A stretch of DNA of 64,000 nt from Gorsachius magnificus (taxonomy: Eukaryota; Chordata; Aves; Pelecaniformes; Ardeidae): the NCBI GenBank assembly GCA_034008185.1, contig CM067082.1, positions 105,333,311 to 105,397,310 of the forward strand, written 5' to 3'. Shown piece by piece: positions 13,588 to 27,800 of this stretch. Numbering within the stretch: the stretch's first letter is position 1; every line of letters begins with the position of its first letter. The notes under the pieces were generated by a model. The model was not told the origin of the DNA, ran no database searches, and saw nothing but the letters and a program-made list of their open reading frames with translations. The translations under genes and the position numbers were made by a program.

Positions 13588-16500
13588 AGATCCTTCTAGG
13601 AGGGTATAGAAATACCAGTTACTCATGAGATCCCTATGTAAGGTAATGTTTGAGTACCCCTGAGACTAGCTGCATGGTTCCTGTGGCTACAGGCAACTAA
13701 GTATAAATGGCTTAGTTTACTTCTGCTGAAAGACAGCGTAATCCACCAATTGCACAAAGCTTGGCCACGTTGGAGAAGAGGACCCCTTCTTTCTTTTCTG
13801 TTATTCCAAAGTATTAGTGCTATCTTTCAAATCTATAATGTAGTAAGTTACTTAAAGAATTCTTATGTTCAGCTACAGATCTTGTATAATTACATACTCA
13901 AGCCTATAGATGATGTGTGAAATTACTTTTAAAGAAATACTGGGGTTTGGTGGAAAAAGTTATTGTTGGCTTTTTTATTTTCCATGGTTTATGAAAAAAT
14001 TGGTTAAGGTATTTGTGTTAGTTACTAGTAAAGAGTAAGATAAAATGTTTTGTTTTAAACTCTTTGTGTGATGTGCGTTTCATGAATACTTATTGTAATT
14101 TTTGGGTACGGATAGCAAAATGATTATACCTCCTGGCTGTTGTACATCTTAACTGCAGAGTATTACAAGTAAAGGATCTAGTTGTGTCCCCCCAACTCAT
14201 TAATCTAAAATGCAAATATGTGTTCTACCTTTTTGCAAGTAACTTTTGCCTAATGGACAGCACAACAAATTAGCCATAGATGTCAGAAAAAAAAATCTAG
14301 AGGGAAATGCTACATATGGAATGGCACGGAAATGATTACTGTTAGTCCACAGAGCCTTTTATTTTAATATTTAGTCCTTTCGTGGTGACTTACTTCTAGC
14401 AAAATGGAACAATGCTTTCAATTTTTATAACGTTTCTTTTCTGTGTATATGTACAAGCAATCACTGTTTGTACATTGCACTGTCCTGTTGGTGTTTTTTT
14501 TCTTTTCAACAGCAGAATACCATTGAACTGTTTTCAGATTTTGATTTGCCGTAGTGCTGAGCTCCTATGCAGATCTGCTACATAACCCTAGATGTAACCC
14601 CTCCATATTATACAGTTAATTATTTCTGCCTAAATGAAGTATTTCATTTTCTTTGCTTCTGTTGCATAGAAAATTTTTTAAACCTTCAATTTTTCAGAAT
14701 TATTTGAAAGTTTAATCCTGTTCTTTGGTATGCCCTCATGATGTGGTGGTGTGTTTTGGTGTCTGGGTATGTGTTTTTATTCTGTGCTGTAGGTGACTAA
14801 TGAAAATATGAAATGCAGTTTTCAGGACAGACCCATTTAGTTTCCTACTGGATCCTGTCTTAGATTTACACAATTTACTGATAATCTCTGAGGACACTTC
14901 CAAACAGCACTTACTACTGGAATTTCATTCCCCAAGTGGCACATTCCTCAAGGTTCACTAAGTCCCATAGTTTCTGAAAGTGCAGTTGTTATTTAATGGT
15001 TAGAGATATCAAAACAAAATTAGGTGCAAGTGATTTCACCCTTCTTTTAATGTTACTAAATAGCTACCAGAAAACAAGGTGAAATGTTTTCCCTAATATT
15101 CAGGGAAAGAGGGAAATAATATTGTTCAGATGCTCAGTGGTGGATTTAAATAATGGATTTCAACTGCTAAACAGGTCTTACAAAGAAGAGTCTACATCCT
15201 TGCTATAGTACTCAATTTTAAAATAGGGTAGTGGTAGACAGCTGCGTCTAATAAGCTTAAGCGATGCACTGTCTGGAGGTTGAGGTTAAGGACACAGACG
15301 AGTGAACTTCTTCAGGTGAAGTAAGAATGCAACTAAGAACTTTCAGTCTCTAACTTAAATTTAAAATCATGATTTTTCTAAAATGAAAGATCCTCCATTT
15401 TTTTTAACTTTTTATGATGCAGAGGTAGTCTAAGAAGAACTAATGCATAGTGCATGAGAATTTACTCACTTGAGGTAGACCCGCCATCTGTGCCCAGAAT
15501 AAGGGAAGCTTTCCTTACATTTCCTTACACAGGCATAATAATACTGTCTCAAAAAACTCCCCTGACCTCAAAATATTTTAGCTCCATTTTAAAAGCTCAG
15601 ACAGGTGGATCAGCCTATAAATAAGTTAATGTCAGGATATTAATTTGATGCAGCTAGACATCGTATCTTTTAGAATTTACTGATCTTAAGCTATAGGAGT
15701 TGAGATTATCTGACTTGGAGTGTGCTGCAGCAGCAACTGAATTTCTGTGTCAAAGTTTCTAGAGTGATGGGACAATCCCAGCTGCTTGTGTGACTCTAAT
15801 GCATGGTTATGTCAGTTTTCCAGGTAAATTGGTAATTGGCCATTCTCATGAAATAAGATGACCGTCTGAAATAATGAGCAAGAAAAGTCCTAGTTACTGT
15901 AATACTTTGATATACTTTTCATAAATGTATTTCTTACCCTTGCCTTTTCAAAAATACTATGGAGGCAATAGGACCAACCAGGCATAGTCACCCTTACTTT
16001 ATCTGGAAGCACAAGACATGTAAATTTCCTGGTTTGTCTAGGGTGATGAAGGGGATGTGAAGAATTGGGAATCTTTTGAAACTACTCATAGTTCCATGAA
16101 AGTAAGTTTGTTAATAGAAGTGTCCTTTCTTTTGGTAGTCTCACAACTCAAGCAGTAATTTTTCATTACAGGCTTAATATATAAGGTAAATATTTTCCTA
16201 ATTTGGCTATTATTATGAAATATTTTTGAAATGCACAGGGAACTGTCATGTATATATTATTGAGAACATGCCGTAATATGAATTAATCTTAATTCTTCTG
16301 ATGATTTATTTTGTCATGTACCTTTAAGGAATACCCTTGCAGTAGTTCACTCAGGTTTAAAAAAGTGTTCTTAAAATTTATATTTCCATTAATAAAGAAA
16401 GAATCTAAATGTAAATGTTCGCTATAACCTATTAGAGCAATATGATGTCTTAATAGTCAGTAATACTGAGTGTGCAATCCTTAGGTTTGTCTGACTTTGG

Positions 16501-19500
16501 TCTTGCATAAAACTTGAGAAAAGCATTTGCTATTGCGTTTCGATCTTGCCTCTTGATATCTAGCACAAGAAAAGGGACCAGTCTAGCCTGTTAGAGGCAT
16601 TTTGGGAAGCCTGTGCCTTCTGTTTGGTTGTCATGGGCTTTGAAGTGAATGGACAACCTTTACAGATCCTGTGTCCATATTGCCTTTAAAGAGAGGCTCT
16701 AATGCTCCCTGGAACATAGCTTGTGGGGACAGTATGCCAGCATGTGTCTAAATGTCCTCTAGAGCGTGTTGAGATGCTGGCAGCTGGGACTACCTGTGGG
16801 CTTCATGTGCTGCGGAGCAGCTGACAGGCTCCATGTGAGGCAGTCCAGTGGGTACAAGGCAGAGCGTGCTGGGCTCACTGGGGTGGTAGAGACAGGTCGG
16901 GCAGACTGGTGGGGAAGCTTACAGGCACAGAGCTGGCTTTGTTGCTTTGGAGTCTCTGATACTCCTGCAGGCGATGTAGGATGTTAACCCCATTTTGGCT
17001 TACATGGTATGCATTTACTGTGTGTTAGCAGAAAGCAAACATCTGCCTAGTAATTGAGATGTGGTCCGCTACAGCTAAAACAGCATGTATTTAATCTTCC
17101 ATCATTTTTTATAGTGTTATTTCTAACCACTGTTAACTACAGTTACACAGCACAGTCAAAAGAAGAGATGACTGATGGCAATAATAAGAATGAGAATGCA
17201 CAGTAATAAATGTCAGATAAGTAAATAGTACTTTTATATTAAAAGTACCAGTCTTTACACTTTCAAATTTACATACTCTATTGTAGGATCCTACACCTTA
17301 TTTAGGTACCTAAAATAACAATAAACTTTCAGCTGTTTAGAGTATTTGTATCCTCTGAAACGATTGGAAAAGATTTAGTGTATTTGAACATCATTCTATT
17401 GTATTTAAGTAGAATACATATTACTGATTTAGGTTTCCAATTTTGCACGTGACTTTTAATGATGTCGTTCAAAGGAATAGATACATTGTCATTTTACTTT
17501 TTTATTATTTCTTAGAGTTGGTTAAAAATTTTCAGCAAAACCTACAATATATAAATATCTGCAAAAAATTTGCCTACCTGAATTTGGCAAAAATGCTGTT
17601 GGTGACAAAAGGCTTTTTTTAGTCCTTTGAGTAATTTTCAGAGTGGACTTTTCTCCACTGTGTACTGACATGTTTGTTTATCTTTTGGTATTTAAGAAAG
17701 ATTCCTCCATATATCTGTATGACATCATCAATGAATAAATGAGAAGTGCTGTACACTTTGTGAGTTAATAACTTGCCTCATTTATTTGTAGGTTTTGAGG
17801 GTGTGTGTATTAACTAAGCTAGTGGCACCATTACTTCAGGTGGAAAATCTGAAAGCTGTTTCTGTCGCTTTCCCTGTTTCAGGCGCTGTTTTAAACACCT
17901 TAGATAAGTAGTCAAACTGAAGGTTGCAATTAATTGTCCAGAACATGGGAATGGAATGCTGGTCTGGCATAACCCAAATGAGCTCCACTGAATTTGGCAT
18001 GGAGCATAAAAGAAGGTGAAGTCACTTTTAATGATACGTCCCAATTCGTAAACAGGTGTTTGCCCAAGGGGAACACACCAGAGTTACTTTGCAAGCATTA
18101 TGGCAGAGTGATTCACTGGAATATGTGAACATTTCTAACCCTTCCCTCCCCCAAAATATATTATGTCAATCCTTTTAGCAATTCATGTTCAGTGAGGTAT
18201 TGCTTGCAGCAGTGAAAGAGATTGGATTCCAGAAATTGTGGCACTCTTTTTATCTATTAACCCATCTAATGAATGGTGTTTTAAAATTTGATTGGCAGCT
18301 GCTTTTCCTATCTTAATTAAATTGCTCCTTCACCCCAGTATCTTTGAAGGACAGAGCCTTTGTTAAAGTTGTCAAGTTAGTCTTTTATTGTTTGTCTCCA
18401 TGGGGAGCAGAGCTTGTTGACAAGTTAAGATAAAGATGCGGAATCAAGAATATACTTGTTAAATACTCATGAAAAAGCTCTTAATAGTACTAACTAGGAC
18501 AAAGAGGAAAATGTGCCCAGTGACATTATGTTTTTCTCCACCTGAGATGCAAAGAGCTTGTAACATTTCTACTAAATCAAATTCTTTACCTAAGATAAAG
18601 ATTAAAAAAAAAAAGGTGGTAAAGTTTGTTCTGAAAGCGTGAAGGCAGCTAAATGCATAGAGAAAAGAATTTAGTCATAAAGTGTTCTGTCTCTTTGGTA
18701 ATACAGGGGCAACCCTTGCTTAATTTCCATTGAAGGAAAAGTATCAAATCAACGCTATAGAGAAATAGTAAGGGTGTTAAGGGGAGAAAATGTTGATGGG
18801 GAGAACAGCTGATAAAGAGTCTGTTTATTAAAATACTTGGTTTTAAATTAAGTGGGGATTAGAAGCAAATTATTTTAAGGTCACCAATTGTGAGTTATTA
18901 GACTAATCTCCTGCAATTTGCATTTTAATGTGCAGCAGTAGAAATTGCTTTCTTGAACCATTTTAGGGCTTTATTTCATTGGACATTTGACTTCAGAGAT
19001 CAAAGTGCCCAATTTACTATTTGAAGTTCACTGACGTTTCTCACGTGGATGTATTCCTGTTCATCAGAACCAGGTGGCTGTAAAAAGTTTGTCAGTTTAA
19101 TGAGACAGAATTTTCACTGGCTTGAAGAAGACGTAGAAACCCAATGAGAAACGGTAAAGGTGATCTTACACTGTTAGGAATGTATTTGCCATTCACATTA
19201 ACCTCATGGGCCTGGATGACCATTGCTTGTAAAATTGTCCTTTATGATCACAAATTTTTCTAAGGAGTTGTACAGGTTCTGACCTATTTGCAAATAAATT
19301 CTTGGCTGCATCTTTAAATGACCTGAAGAAGAGTTGTACTTTAGTATGTAGTCCATAATGGTGTACATTTTGTGCTTTATACTTTGGATATGTTTTATAT
19401 TTGCATTTTAAATCAACTCAGCTTGTATGCAAAATTTTTGATAAGTTGCTGATACCACTTATGGAAATGAAGTCATAAAACTGCCCTTAAGTCTTGGCGC

Positions 19501-21639
19501 TATAGTATATGATAATTAAGTGAGCTTAAGCAAAATCAAAGTATACTTTTTATTAACAGAAGACCTTATCTAAGACTTACGAAATACACAAACCAGAGTA
19601 AAAATTAGTCAGATTAATCATTCAAATTAAAGACCATTCAACTAGTGCATTCTAAAGCAATTACAAATTGTGTTAGAATGAGAAAAAGTTCAGGCTACAA
19701 CGTTCCTAGCAGTGATATGAAAAAAGTGGTGGGATTTTGCTGCTCTTGATTTTTCTGTTTGTTTTTGAGCTATAACAATATATTATGGAAAAAGATTAAA
19801 GAGCTCAATTTCTTTTTAAAATTGGGCATTTCTACATTAAAACAATTTCATGGACAACTGCCAGGCAGTCAGAGTAATGTTGGAAAGAAAGTGGTGAAAA
19901 CATTATGAAAACATATGCTGTTCTTGCTACCCACACAGTACATGGCACCATGGGTTAATGTGCTAGCCTTTCAATTATGGAGATCTTATTCAGGTAATAT
20001 GTGGAATGTTATTTGTTTTGACAGGTATATTGGTGCCTATTGTCACATCACCAATTACTTGAACATCAATAAAAGTAGTTGTAATGGGATATAGGGAAAA
20101 GCTGTTTACTTGGTCGACTCTTAAAAAATGACTAGGAATAGGACCAGACAGAGAAGTCTCATGTTTTGCCTGACAGTCATTCAAATTAAATGCTAATTGC
20201 TTTCTTGAGATAATAGTTCTCAGCAAGGAAGATGTGTCCCTAAAAGCATCCTTTTCTATATTATATATAGAATATACATATTCTCCATATATAGAGAGAA
20301 TAATCAAGTTCTCTTTCTCTCAAAATATCCTATTCTACAAGTATCCTATCCAGTATTCTCCCTAGCTGCGGAGAATAGAACCCAGGAATCTTTAGTGGTT
20401 GATTCCTGCAAATCTTAAATCCTATGACAAATCCTGAGTAAAACTAGTGTCCCAGCCAATTTAGAGGGCCATAGATTATAAGCAAAATCTGACCCTTACT
20501 GAGAAGCAGACACCTACTGAGCAATGCTGTATTACCATATAACATAACTGCCTGAGTGCTTCCAGTTTACATGAAGCTTTTGTAATATAATTGGAAGTTT
20601 GAATAATGTAAATTATAGTGGGTAGTTTAATTACAGCCACCCAAGACCTTATTTGATAGTATAATCAACTTGTAGCAAACTGACAAGCACATCAGACACT
20701 TTATAGTCATAAATGCCACTGGTGCTTTCAAACCCATTTCACAATGTGTTTACATACGAAAATATCTGTATATGTACTGAGATAGTTTTATTATGATATG
20801 AAATCTAATAACACACTGCTAATAAAATCTACATTTTCTGGGTATGTAAACTGAACTCTTTAAAAATGAGTTGTAAACTATTTTATTGGGTTAACTTAAA
20901 GCAAATGGGCTGATATTTTGCTTACTGAATTTGCAGCATCAGATGTTCTTGAAGCAGAGAGGAATGGAAGGAAATAAAAATAAATTTAAGAACTATTTCA
21001 GTTGTTGTAATGACATTTGTGACACAGATTAAAGGGAAAACTCTAAGAATAAGTTTAGTGCAGGTGTGGGTTTTCTTTTTGCAGGGGTATTTATGTGTCT
21101 TGAAGTGGTATCAATCAGATTGAGAACAGAAGATAGGGATAAAAGACCACAGCACAACAGGGAAGAAACCTGCTTGATCCCCTGACTATTTCAGTTAATT
21201 AGTTAATAGCATATTTTTCCTCCAGCTTTCTTCTGATGAGTTTTGAAATGTATGTATAAGGGTCAGTATGAGGAGGGCATTCTGCAAACAAGGATGTTAT
21301 ACTATTATTTTGCATTTAAATCTTCAAGAATCTAAAAAGTTCCAATTACCTGATACTGATGCATTCAAATTAGACAGTTTTTTTCCATTAGAAGTGTTGC
21401 TTTATTTTTTTTTTTCCCCATCTGTGATGTGACATAGTAACGTCAAGAAGCAGAAATGTTGAATATATATTCTTCATTGATCTAAAGGGAAAAGTTGTAT
21501 TCCGATCAAATGGTGTAATGGTTTCCAGTAGTCACTAAGAAGAATATTAACCGTTACTATAAACCTTTTAAAATCCTCAGTTTAGCTCATAGAAAAGAAT
21601 TTTAAAGGTTTGGACAAACAATTCCCTGTACAAGCAAGG

Positions 21640-21850
21640 TTAATAAGTGACAAAGGAGGGCATTTCCAGAGAACTGGGTAAAGCTGATGTTCAGATGAAT
21701 TAAAGGAAGACTGAGGTAAGCCTAAGGATGTTGGCCTGACATTAATCTTGGGTAAAATAATGGAAGGGCTGAAATGGAGTTGTGTTAGAAAGTTATGTAG
21801 GATTATAATATAATCAATAATAGTTGATGCAAATTTATGGAAAGATATGA
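21640..21850 (+). mobile_element. Probable ancient CR1/L2-type LINE fragment (N-terminal part of reverse transcriptase)
   Basis: Read on the + strand near 21727-21780, this stretch translates to a segment resembling the start of a LINE reverse transcriptase: residues like V-G-L-T followed by L-G-K-I-M-E-G-L, which recalls the conserved 'S-L ... L-G-K-I-M-E' block of CR1 and L2 elements. The upstream bases at about 21640-21720 also look like the degraded LINE sequence that precedes this block. Downstream the frame soon breaks. Boundaries are approximate, and no 5' or 3' end is visible. The copy is old and non-functional. The call rests on recognising one motif, so an unrelated chance match is possible. 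Confidence 0.35.
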
Positions 21851-21859
21851 GATTTTTAT

Positions 21860-24800
21860 TTCTATTCCTTTTTTTTTAAATTATTAAAAAATATTTTATA
21901 TGCTATTGAATTTTATTATGCAGTGATTAAGGAAAAACCTGAATGTTCAGGATTCCGTTTTGTAACTACCATTGTTGTTAATTCTGCATTGTTTGCCTCC
22001 CATTTCTACTGTTCGTTATGGATATTATTTTGCAAAATCACCACAAAAAGGACAGGGAAGATTGGGGGTACCTGAAGATAAAGGTGAGAGAGGACTAAAA
22101 CTATACTGCTTTTCAAAGAGTTGTAGATGGGTTACAGATTCAGGTAATACCTTTTTGTAAAATCTGTTCATATGTCATCTGTGACATGTTGTCCTCAAAG
22201 CTGAAAGAAAAGAGTATCGTGATGTCCTGTCATACGTAAGCTATGGTCTTAACTCATCTACCACTAGAAGTTATATCACGTGACCAAAAGAAAAAATCTT
22301 TCCAATGTTTTAATAGATTGATAATAAAGAAATAAATTGAGAAATACCTAGTTGAAACATGCTGAAAATTGAAAGATATTTGAAAAGAAAACAAGTGATT
22401 ATGGAGGGGTAAGACTGTTAAATGAAGCAGCGGGTGAACTGAGAGAGGCACTGGCTGATATCACATGGAAAAAAACAGATAAGGGGAATGCTTACTAGAA
22501 AAGACTAAATGAGAGAGGACAGTTTCCAATTAGCAGGGATAATTACTGACAGAAGTATCCCCTTGCCATTTTAAAAGGGATTTTGTCCATCAGTACTCTG
22601 ATAATAACTCCTGATAATGGTAGTGATCTTCAAATGCTAAAAATGCTAAATACTAACTTTAGGGGAAAGATTTTTTTCATTTAATATGGAGCTACTTTTT
22701 ATCAAGTGAATTATCACGTCAGGATAACTCTTTTCTGTTTCTGTGAATATTGTTGTGAGTGATAGCTGTGGAATATGTTTTATCCACACACAGAAAACTG
22801 CTATTTAAGAATAGAATTTAGTATTAAGAATTATATATATTTTGTGCATTTATATATTTTATATGTATAATTATATGATTAAGAATTAGGATTATATATT
22901 GGAGAAATGTATTTTACTAGCTTGTTTACATTTTGCATTTGATTTTTCCTCATGTCAAATCTCAGTTATGCTGAAGTCAGTGACAAAGCTTTCTTTGACT
23001 TAAGGAAAACTTCTGGCTTTATTAACGTAGAATCAATTTTATTTTTTAAATTGGTCAATATTTAATTTTTTACAGATTTAGTACAGAACTGTGGAGCAAA
23101 TATCCATGGTTTTAGATTTGTGAAAAAGAAATAAGACCATGAAGTCTGACCTACTTATACTGTATCTGAGAAATTAACTTAAAATAAGTTAATTTTAAAT
23201 TGCTCAGGACATCCTAGAAAATATGACTGCAGGATACACTTTTTTTTTTCCAACTTGCAATCCATTTTACCCTGATGTTAACCATATCAGTGAGAATTTC
23301 TGAAGCAATAACTTCCTAATGAACATATAAGCCTTTTTGAGTGTAACTTGGCACGTAAGCACTGTGACAGTTACCAGGTGTATGTGAAGTGTATTCGAAA
23401 CTGTAGGTTTTAAGTCTTACTTGTTAATACTTTTGTTTGTTATAATATAGATGCATATTATAGTTGAGCCTACAATGAACAGTATTCTGTTTCAAACCTT
23501 GCTTGCTATGTGAATTCGGTGTTGCCTGTGATAAAACTTCATGTTCAGAGAATAACCATTTTACAGTATTCTAAAATCACTTGCCTCCATCACAAAACAC
23601 TGATTACCTGTAGCTTTTTTAATAGTATGAATGTGTCTTATCTGTGGTATCTTTCTGGTACAGAAAATGGAAAACAGCTTAAAATAACTTCAGTATGGTA
23701 TGGTGTTTACCTTCTGTCCTTGTTCATATGTCAGTTGTAGTAGTGGAATTTTGTTTTCTGTGGATGGGGCCCCCAATGGTCCAAACAACAACTCTCGCAT
23801 CAGTCCTTTCTTAAACATGATGTTTTAACCACCTGAGCCCCAAATAAACCCAAAGCAAACAAGTATCCTTTGTATTGTTTTTAAACTGTACTTTATGTTT
23901 TAAACAGAGTATGTGTTATATAGACTTAGTTTGGAATGGCTTGTTTCAACGGAGAATGAAATATTCTTAACAGTTTCTAGGTAAAGCTTTAGTTTACTTA
24001 CAGCCAGAATTATGTAACTTCTGAGCTGTATAGATCATGAATCCAAACCCAAATGTACTAAAATTTTGTTCTTAAGGGAACTAAAATGCCTGTGGTTAAT
24101 TTAGATTGGACCACTTTTTTGGCTGCTTTTGCAGATTTAAAACATGTTACTAGTCACAGTAAGGGAAAGTGTTGGGAATTTTGTGACTTTAATATTGTGC
24201 TACTATGTGGAAGAAAAAGTTGTGGTGAATACCACTATGTAACATGCTTTGAACTATTCACTTACTCCTATTCTCCTTTTTCAATTTACTCTGGACGTTA
24301 TGCTATTGCTGTGAGGTGAAGACCTGATGCTGAGAATTCATGCCTTGATGTGTGCATACCTCATGATACCTATTGTCCTTCAAGGGTATACCGAAGAGAA
24401 GTGGATAAAGGGAGGAAGGGTGGACTTCTGTAGTCATTTATAGGAGACGGATTGTCCCAGTCAAACAGGAGTTGTGGAAAATGAAACCTAACTATGGATA
24501 GCTTTGTATTTGATCCGAAGTAGTTATTTGAGGTGTGTCTCCAATGTCCAGAACAGGAGGGCTGGTAGGTGGTGTGATGTAGTCATTGCTCTACTCTCTT
24601 GCCTTAAGTGACTGTGACAGGTTTAGAAGTAGTGCCAAGTGACCTGACAGTCTTGGGGATAGCTTTATTTTCTATTACAGAATAAAACAACAGTAGCTGC
24701 TTTCTGGACACCTGCTTTTGAAGAAGAGTGAGATTTTCAGAAACACATAGCTTAAGGATGCAGATTATTAATGTATTTTTGAAACTACTTCACCTACCGT

Positions 24801-27800
24801 GGCTCTTGTTATTGGCAGTGCAGTCATTCTACTGAGATGAGGAATTACTAATCAAGCAAATGACATGCGGACTGTAATGTACAGTTGCTGTAAAATGGTA
24901 GTTAAAGCTTTGTCAACTGAGTATGTACAGGAGCAGTCAAACTGCTAGTTGAGGAAACCTCAGTGTGTGTATAGTGATCCTCATCTGAGATGTGAGAAAG
25001 AACCTGTGCCTTTTAACTGAAAGACTTCCCTGTAGGAAGTAATGGAAATAGCTCCAAATGGTAGCAAAAGGCTGGAAATGCCCCTCATGTAGAATTAATG
25101 AAGCGTGTTTGTGTAGTAAATTACCAATATATAAATTACAAAATTGGTTACTATGCTTTGTTGATTTTTAAATATAAAAAATTCAAACAAGATCCTTCAA
25201 TGCTTAGTGCAGTGTTAAGTTACTATTTTTCAAAATTTTCCTCTGAATTCAGTACTTAAAAAAATCATTCTGATCACATGAAATTGGCTGTTCTCTATAT
25301 TTTGCTTTTGTTTTGAAGTGTTGTGAACACTGGGAAAAAATGTCATTCATAAGCATATGTGTTGCAAAAATTTTACTATTAGCCTTGTCTCATTAGTACT
25401 TAAGGGATAATCACTAATTCATACCTTCAAATGCTGTATTAAGGATATCTGATATTGTAAAAAATAAAATTTGTAGTGTTCTTCAACTTTTATAGCTGCT
25501 TTTAAGGAAGAAGAAAGATAAACTGTATAGAGGAGAGATAAATTTTAAGAGGGTCTTGATGTACAGTATGGTGAGGCACAAGGATACATCTATATTGGAG
25601 TACTGAAGCATATAGTGACATCTTGCTTAAAATTTGTTATTCAGTTGCTTATTTCAATAAAGTTAAGGGAAAGACATTTATTGCTAATGACTATTGACTC
25701 TAATGAGATGAAATTGTCCTTTGATACTATTTCTCATATGTTTTATTACAGTATTTATTGCTAAAGTTCATCTATGCATATCTCTCGAATAGGTGGGGTT
25801 TGCTTTGTTATATACTGTGGGTGAGCAAGATTCACAAAAGCAGTTTTCATCTAGAGAAGTTAGAATTCCTTTGTAGTCAGTGGAGAGAAAGAAGAGTCTT
25901 CTGGAGTCAAAGGCACTGAAAGTTAGATACTTTCTATGGTTTAAAAAAAAAAGCAATTATCCCTCCACAGTTTATAGAGGAAATCAAGGGGAACTAGCCA
26001 CCTCACCGTAGAATTTGTCTGGATCTCACTCTATTTTGAACAGCTATGTTCCTGTATTTGCTTCAAAAGAAAGCAAGGCTGCATATCTTCCTGGCTTTTC
26101 ATAGTTCCTTTGCTCTATGAGGGTGGCAGATATTTCTTCCTCCAGTTCCTTTAATGGTAAGCTTTACAATGGAAGTTACTTCCTTTGGGAAATGATTTTT
26201 CTTTTATATTTTCACCTAGGAATTTTCCATTTAGAAAAGAACATAATATTTGGTTCATATCCTCACTACACAGCAGGTTTTCTTTAGTACTTACCACAGG
26301 AATGGCATTCAGTAATTCTCTCCAGTCCTATCATTTAACAATGTGCCAGCTGTCTGCTTTCTTATATGATTGATGGAGCTCAGCAAGTTAGTTCTACACC
26401 TGATACAAGGCTTTATCTGTTTGTGTATATTTTCATCATTAATTTTTGACAAGTGGCTCAGCATCACTCTGAGGGATTGCTTGCATGGAACCTGTCAATG
26501 CAGTCTGAGTTTAGCCATGTGCACCTGCAACGTGAATCTCAAATGCCATCCTTCTCTATGGGCTCCTAAGCAGACTCCAACTCACTTTTGGTAACAGTGG
26601 AGGCAAGCACTAGAGATGTTTCTGAAAAAGGTATGAATTATGAACTATTCATGAATATGAGTGAAAACAGACAAATGTTTTTGCTCAGGTTCCTACCATT
26701 TTATTCATGTTAAATTCTGCCATCATTCATAATGAATGCTTTTTTTTTTCCCCTAGCAGATGCTAAAAGAAGATATGGCTGCTACTCTTTCAGAGGATGT
26801 AACTGTATAATTTAGGTCATGTTTCTGAGCTCCACCAACTTGAAACATCAAAGTGAATTTGTTCTGATATTTGGCCAATTTATTTAGTCATCCTTCTAGA
26901 CAAAACGTTTATCTGGATTTTTGGTCTGCAATGTGGCTAGAATGTACGCTACACAGATGTGTTTTCCTAACTTTGATGCAATAGAATAAAGCAAACATAA
27001 ATACACTTTTGAATACATCTTGTTATGACCAGTAATAGTTGAAACTAAGTTAAAACTATTAGATTTGACTGAACCAGGGCATGAACTTCAGCTGTATTAC
27101 ATCAGGGGAACAAGACAAGTGTTTAAATTGAGCTTTTTCTGAAAGGAAAATCTGTTCTTATCAGAAAGCTTATCTCAGCCAAAATCAGTAAGACCATTTG
27201 TTACTAATTTAGTGGGGTGTGTTTACGTGTGGTTATATATTAGCATTGAAAAACGAGCTCTTTCCTGCTCTACATAATTGAGGGTACTATTTGTTAATCC
27301 AAATATTATGCAGTAGAACTATCCATAATCTTCTGCTCAGACAATGAGGAGAGTTTTCTAGATTTAAAACAGAGAAAGTTACAAGGTTAATTATCACATT
27401 TCAGACACTGAAGTGTACCCAACACTTGCTATCTCTTTCCTCCGCTCCCCTACTTCTAGCAGCCCCAATGGGAATCTTAGTCTAGGTCAGCAAGACTTAA
27501 AAAAGACCTTACACATCTTGTCCCTTCTCCTCCAGAGACTCACCTGCCTGTTAGTATAAAGGAGAAGTGGGGGAGTGAGATGTTTGCATGGAAGGCTGCA
27601 ATATAAATGCATTAATTCTTGTGCGTTTGCTGGTAGGCTGTTTAACACTTTTTTTTCCTTCATGGAAAAAATGGCTTCCTTCTGGGAAGTAAAGTTGAAT
27701 TAAACTTTGAATCTTTTTGAGTGAGCCTCCAAAGCCTTTTTGAAGGTAAGAGGTTGTTCCCCCTTTTACTCTAGGTTGGCCTGAACTGTCTTGCTTTTCT

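Larger units (their letters stand above)
1..21630. other. AT-rich non-coding region, intergenic or intronic
   Basis: I see no supported exon, RNA gene or intact mobile element in this stretch. Open frames are short and have no recognisable domain; the longest, on the + strand at 1180-1554 (124 codons), is within what chance gives in DNA of this size. Less AT-rich patches at about 1140-1560, 6480-7200 and 16560-16990 have no paired splice sites or homology that I can recognise. Stretches around 2690-2900 and 18200-18450 have the mixed, non-repetitive look of conserved non-coding DNA, but only a cross-species alignment could show this. It may be an upstream intron of the gene with exons at 38 and 58 kb, or intergenic. 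Confidence 0.6.

Noticed and set aside
20255..20310. AT-rich palindromic patch (AGAATAT...ATATTCT)
   Set aside because: The short arms and AT-only composition are expected by chance; there is no associated element.
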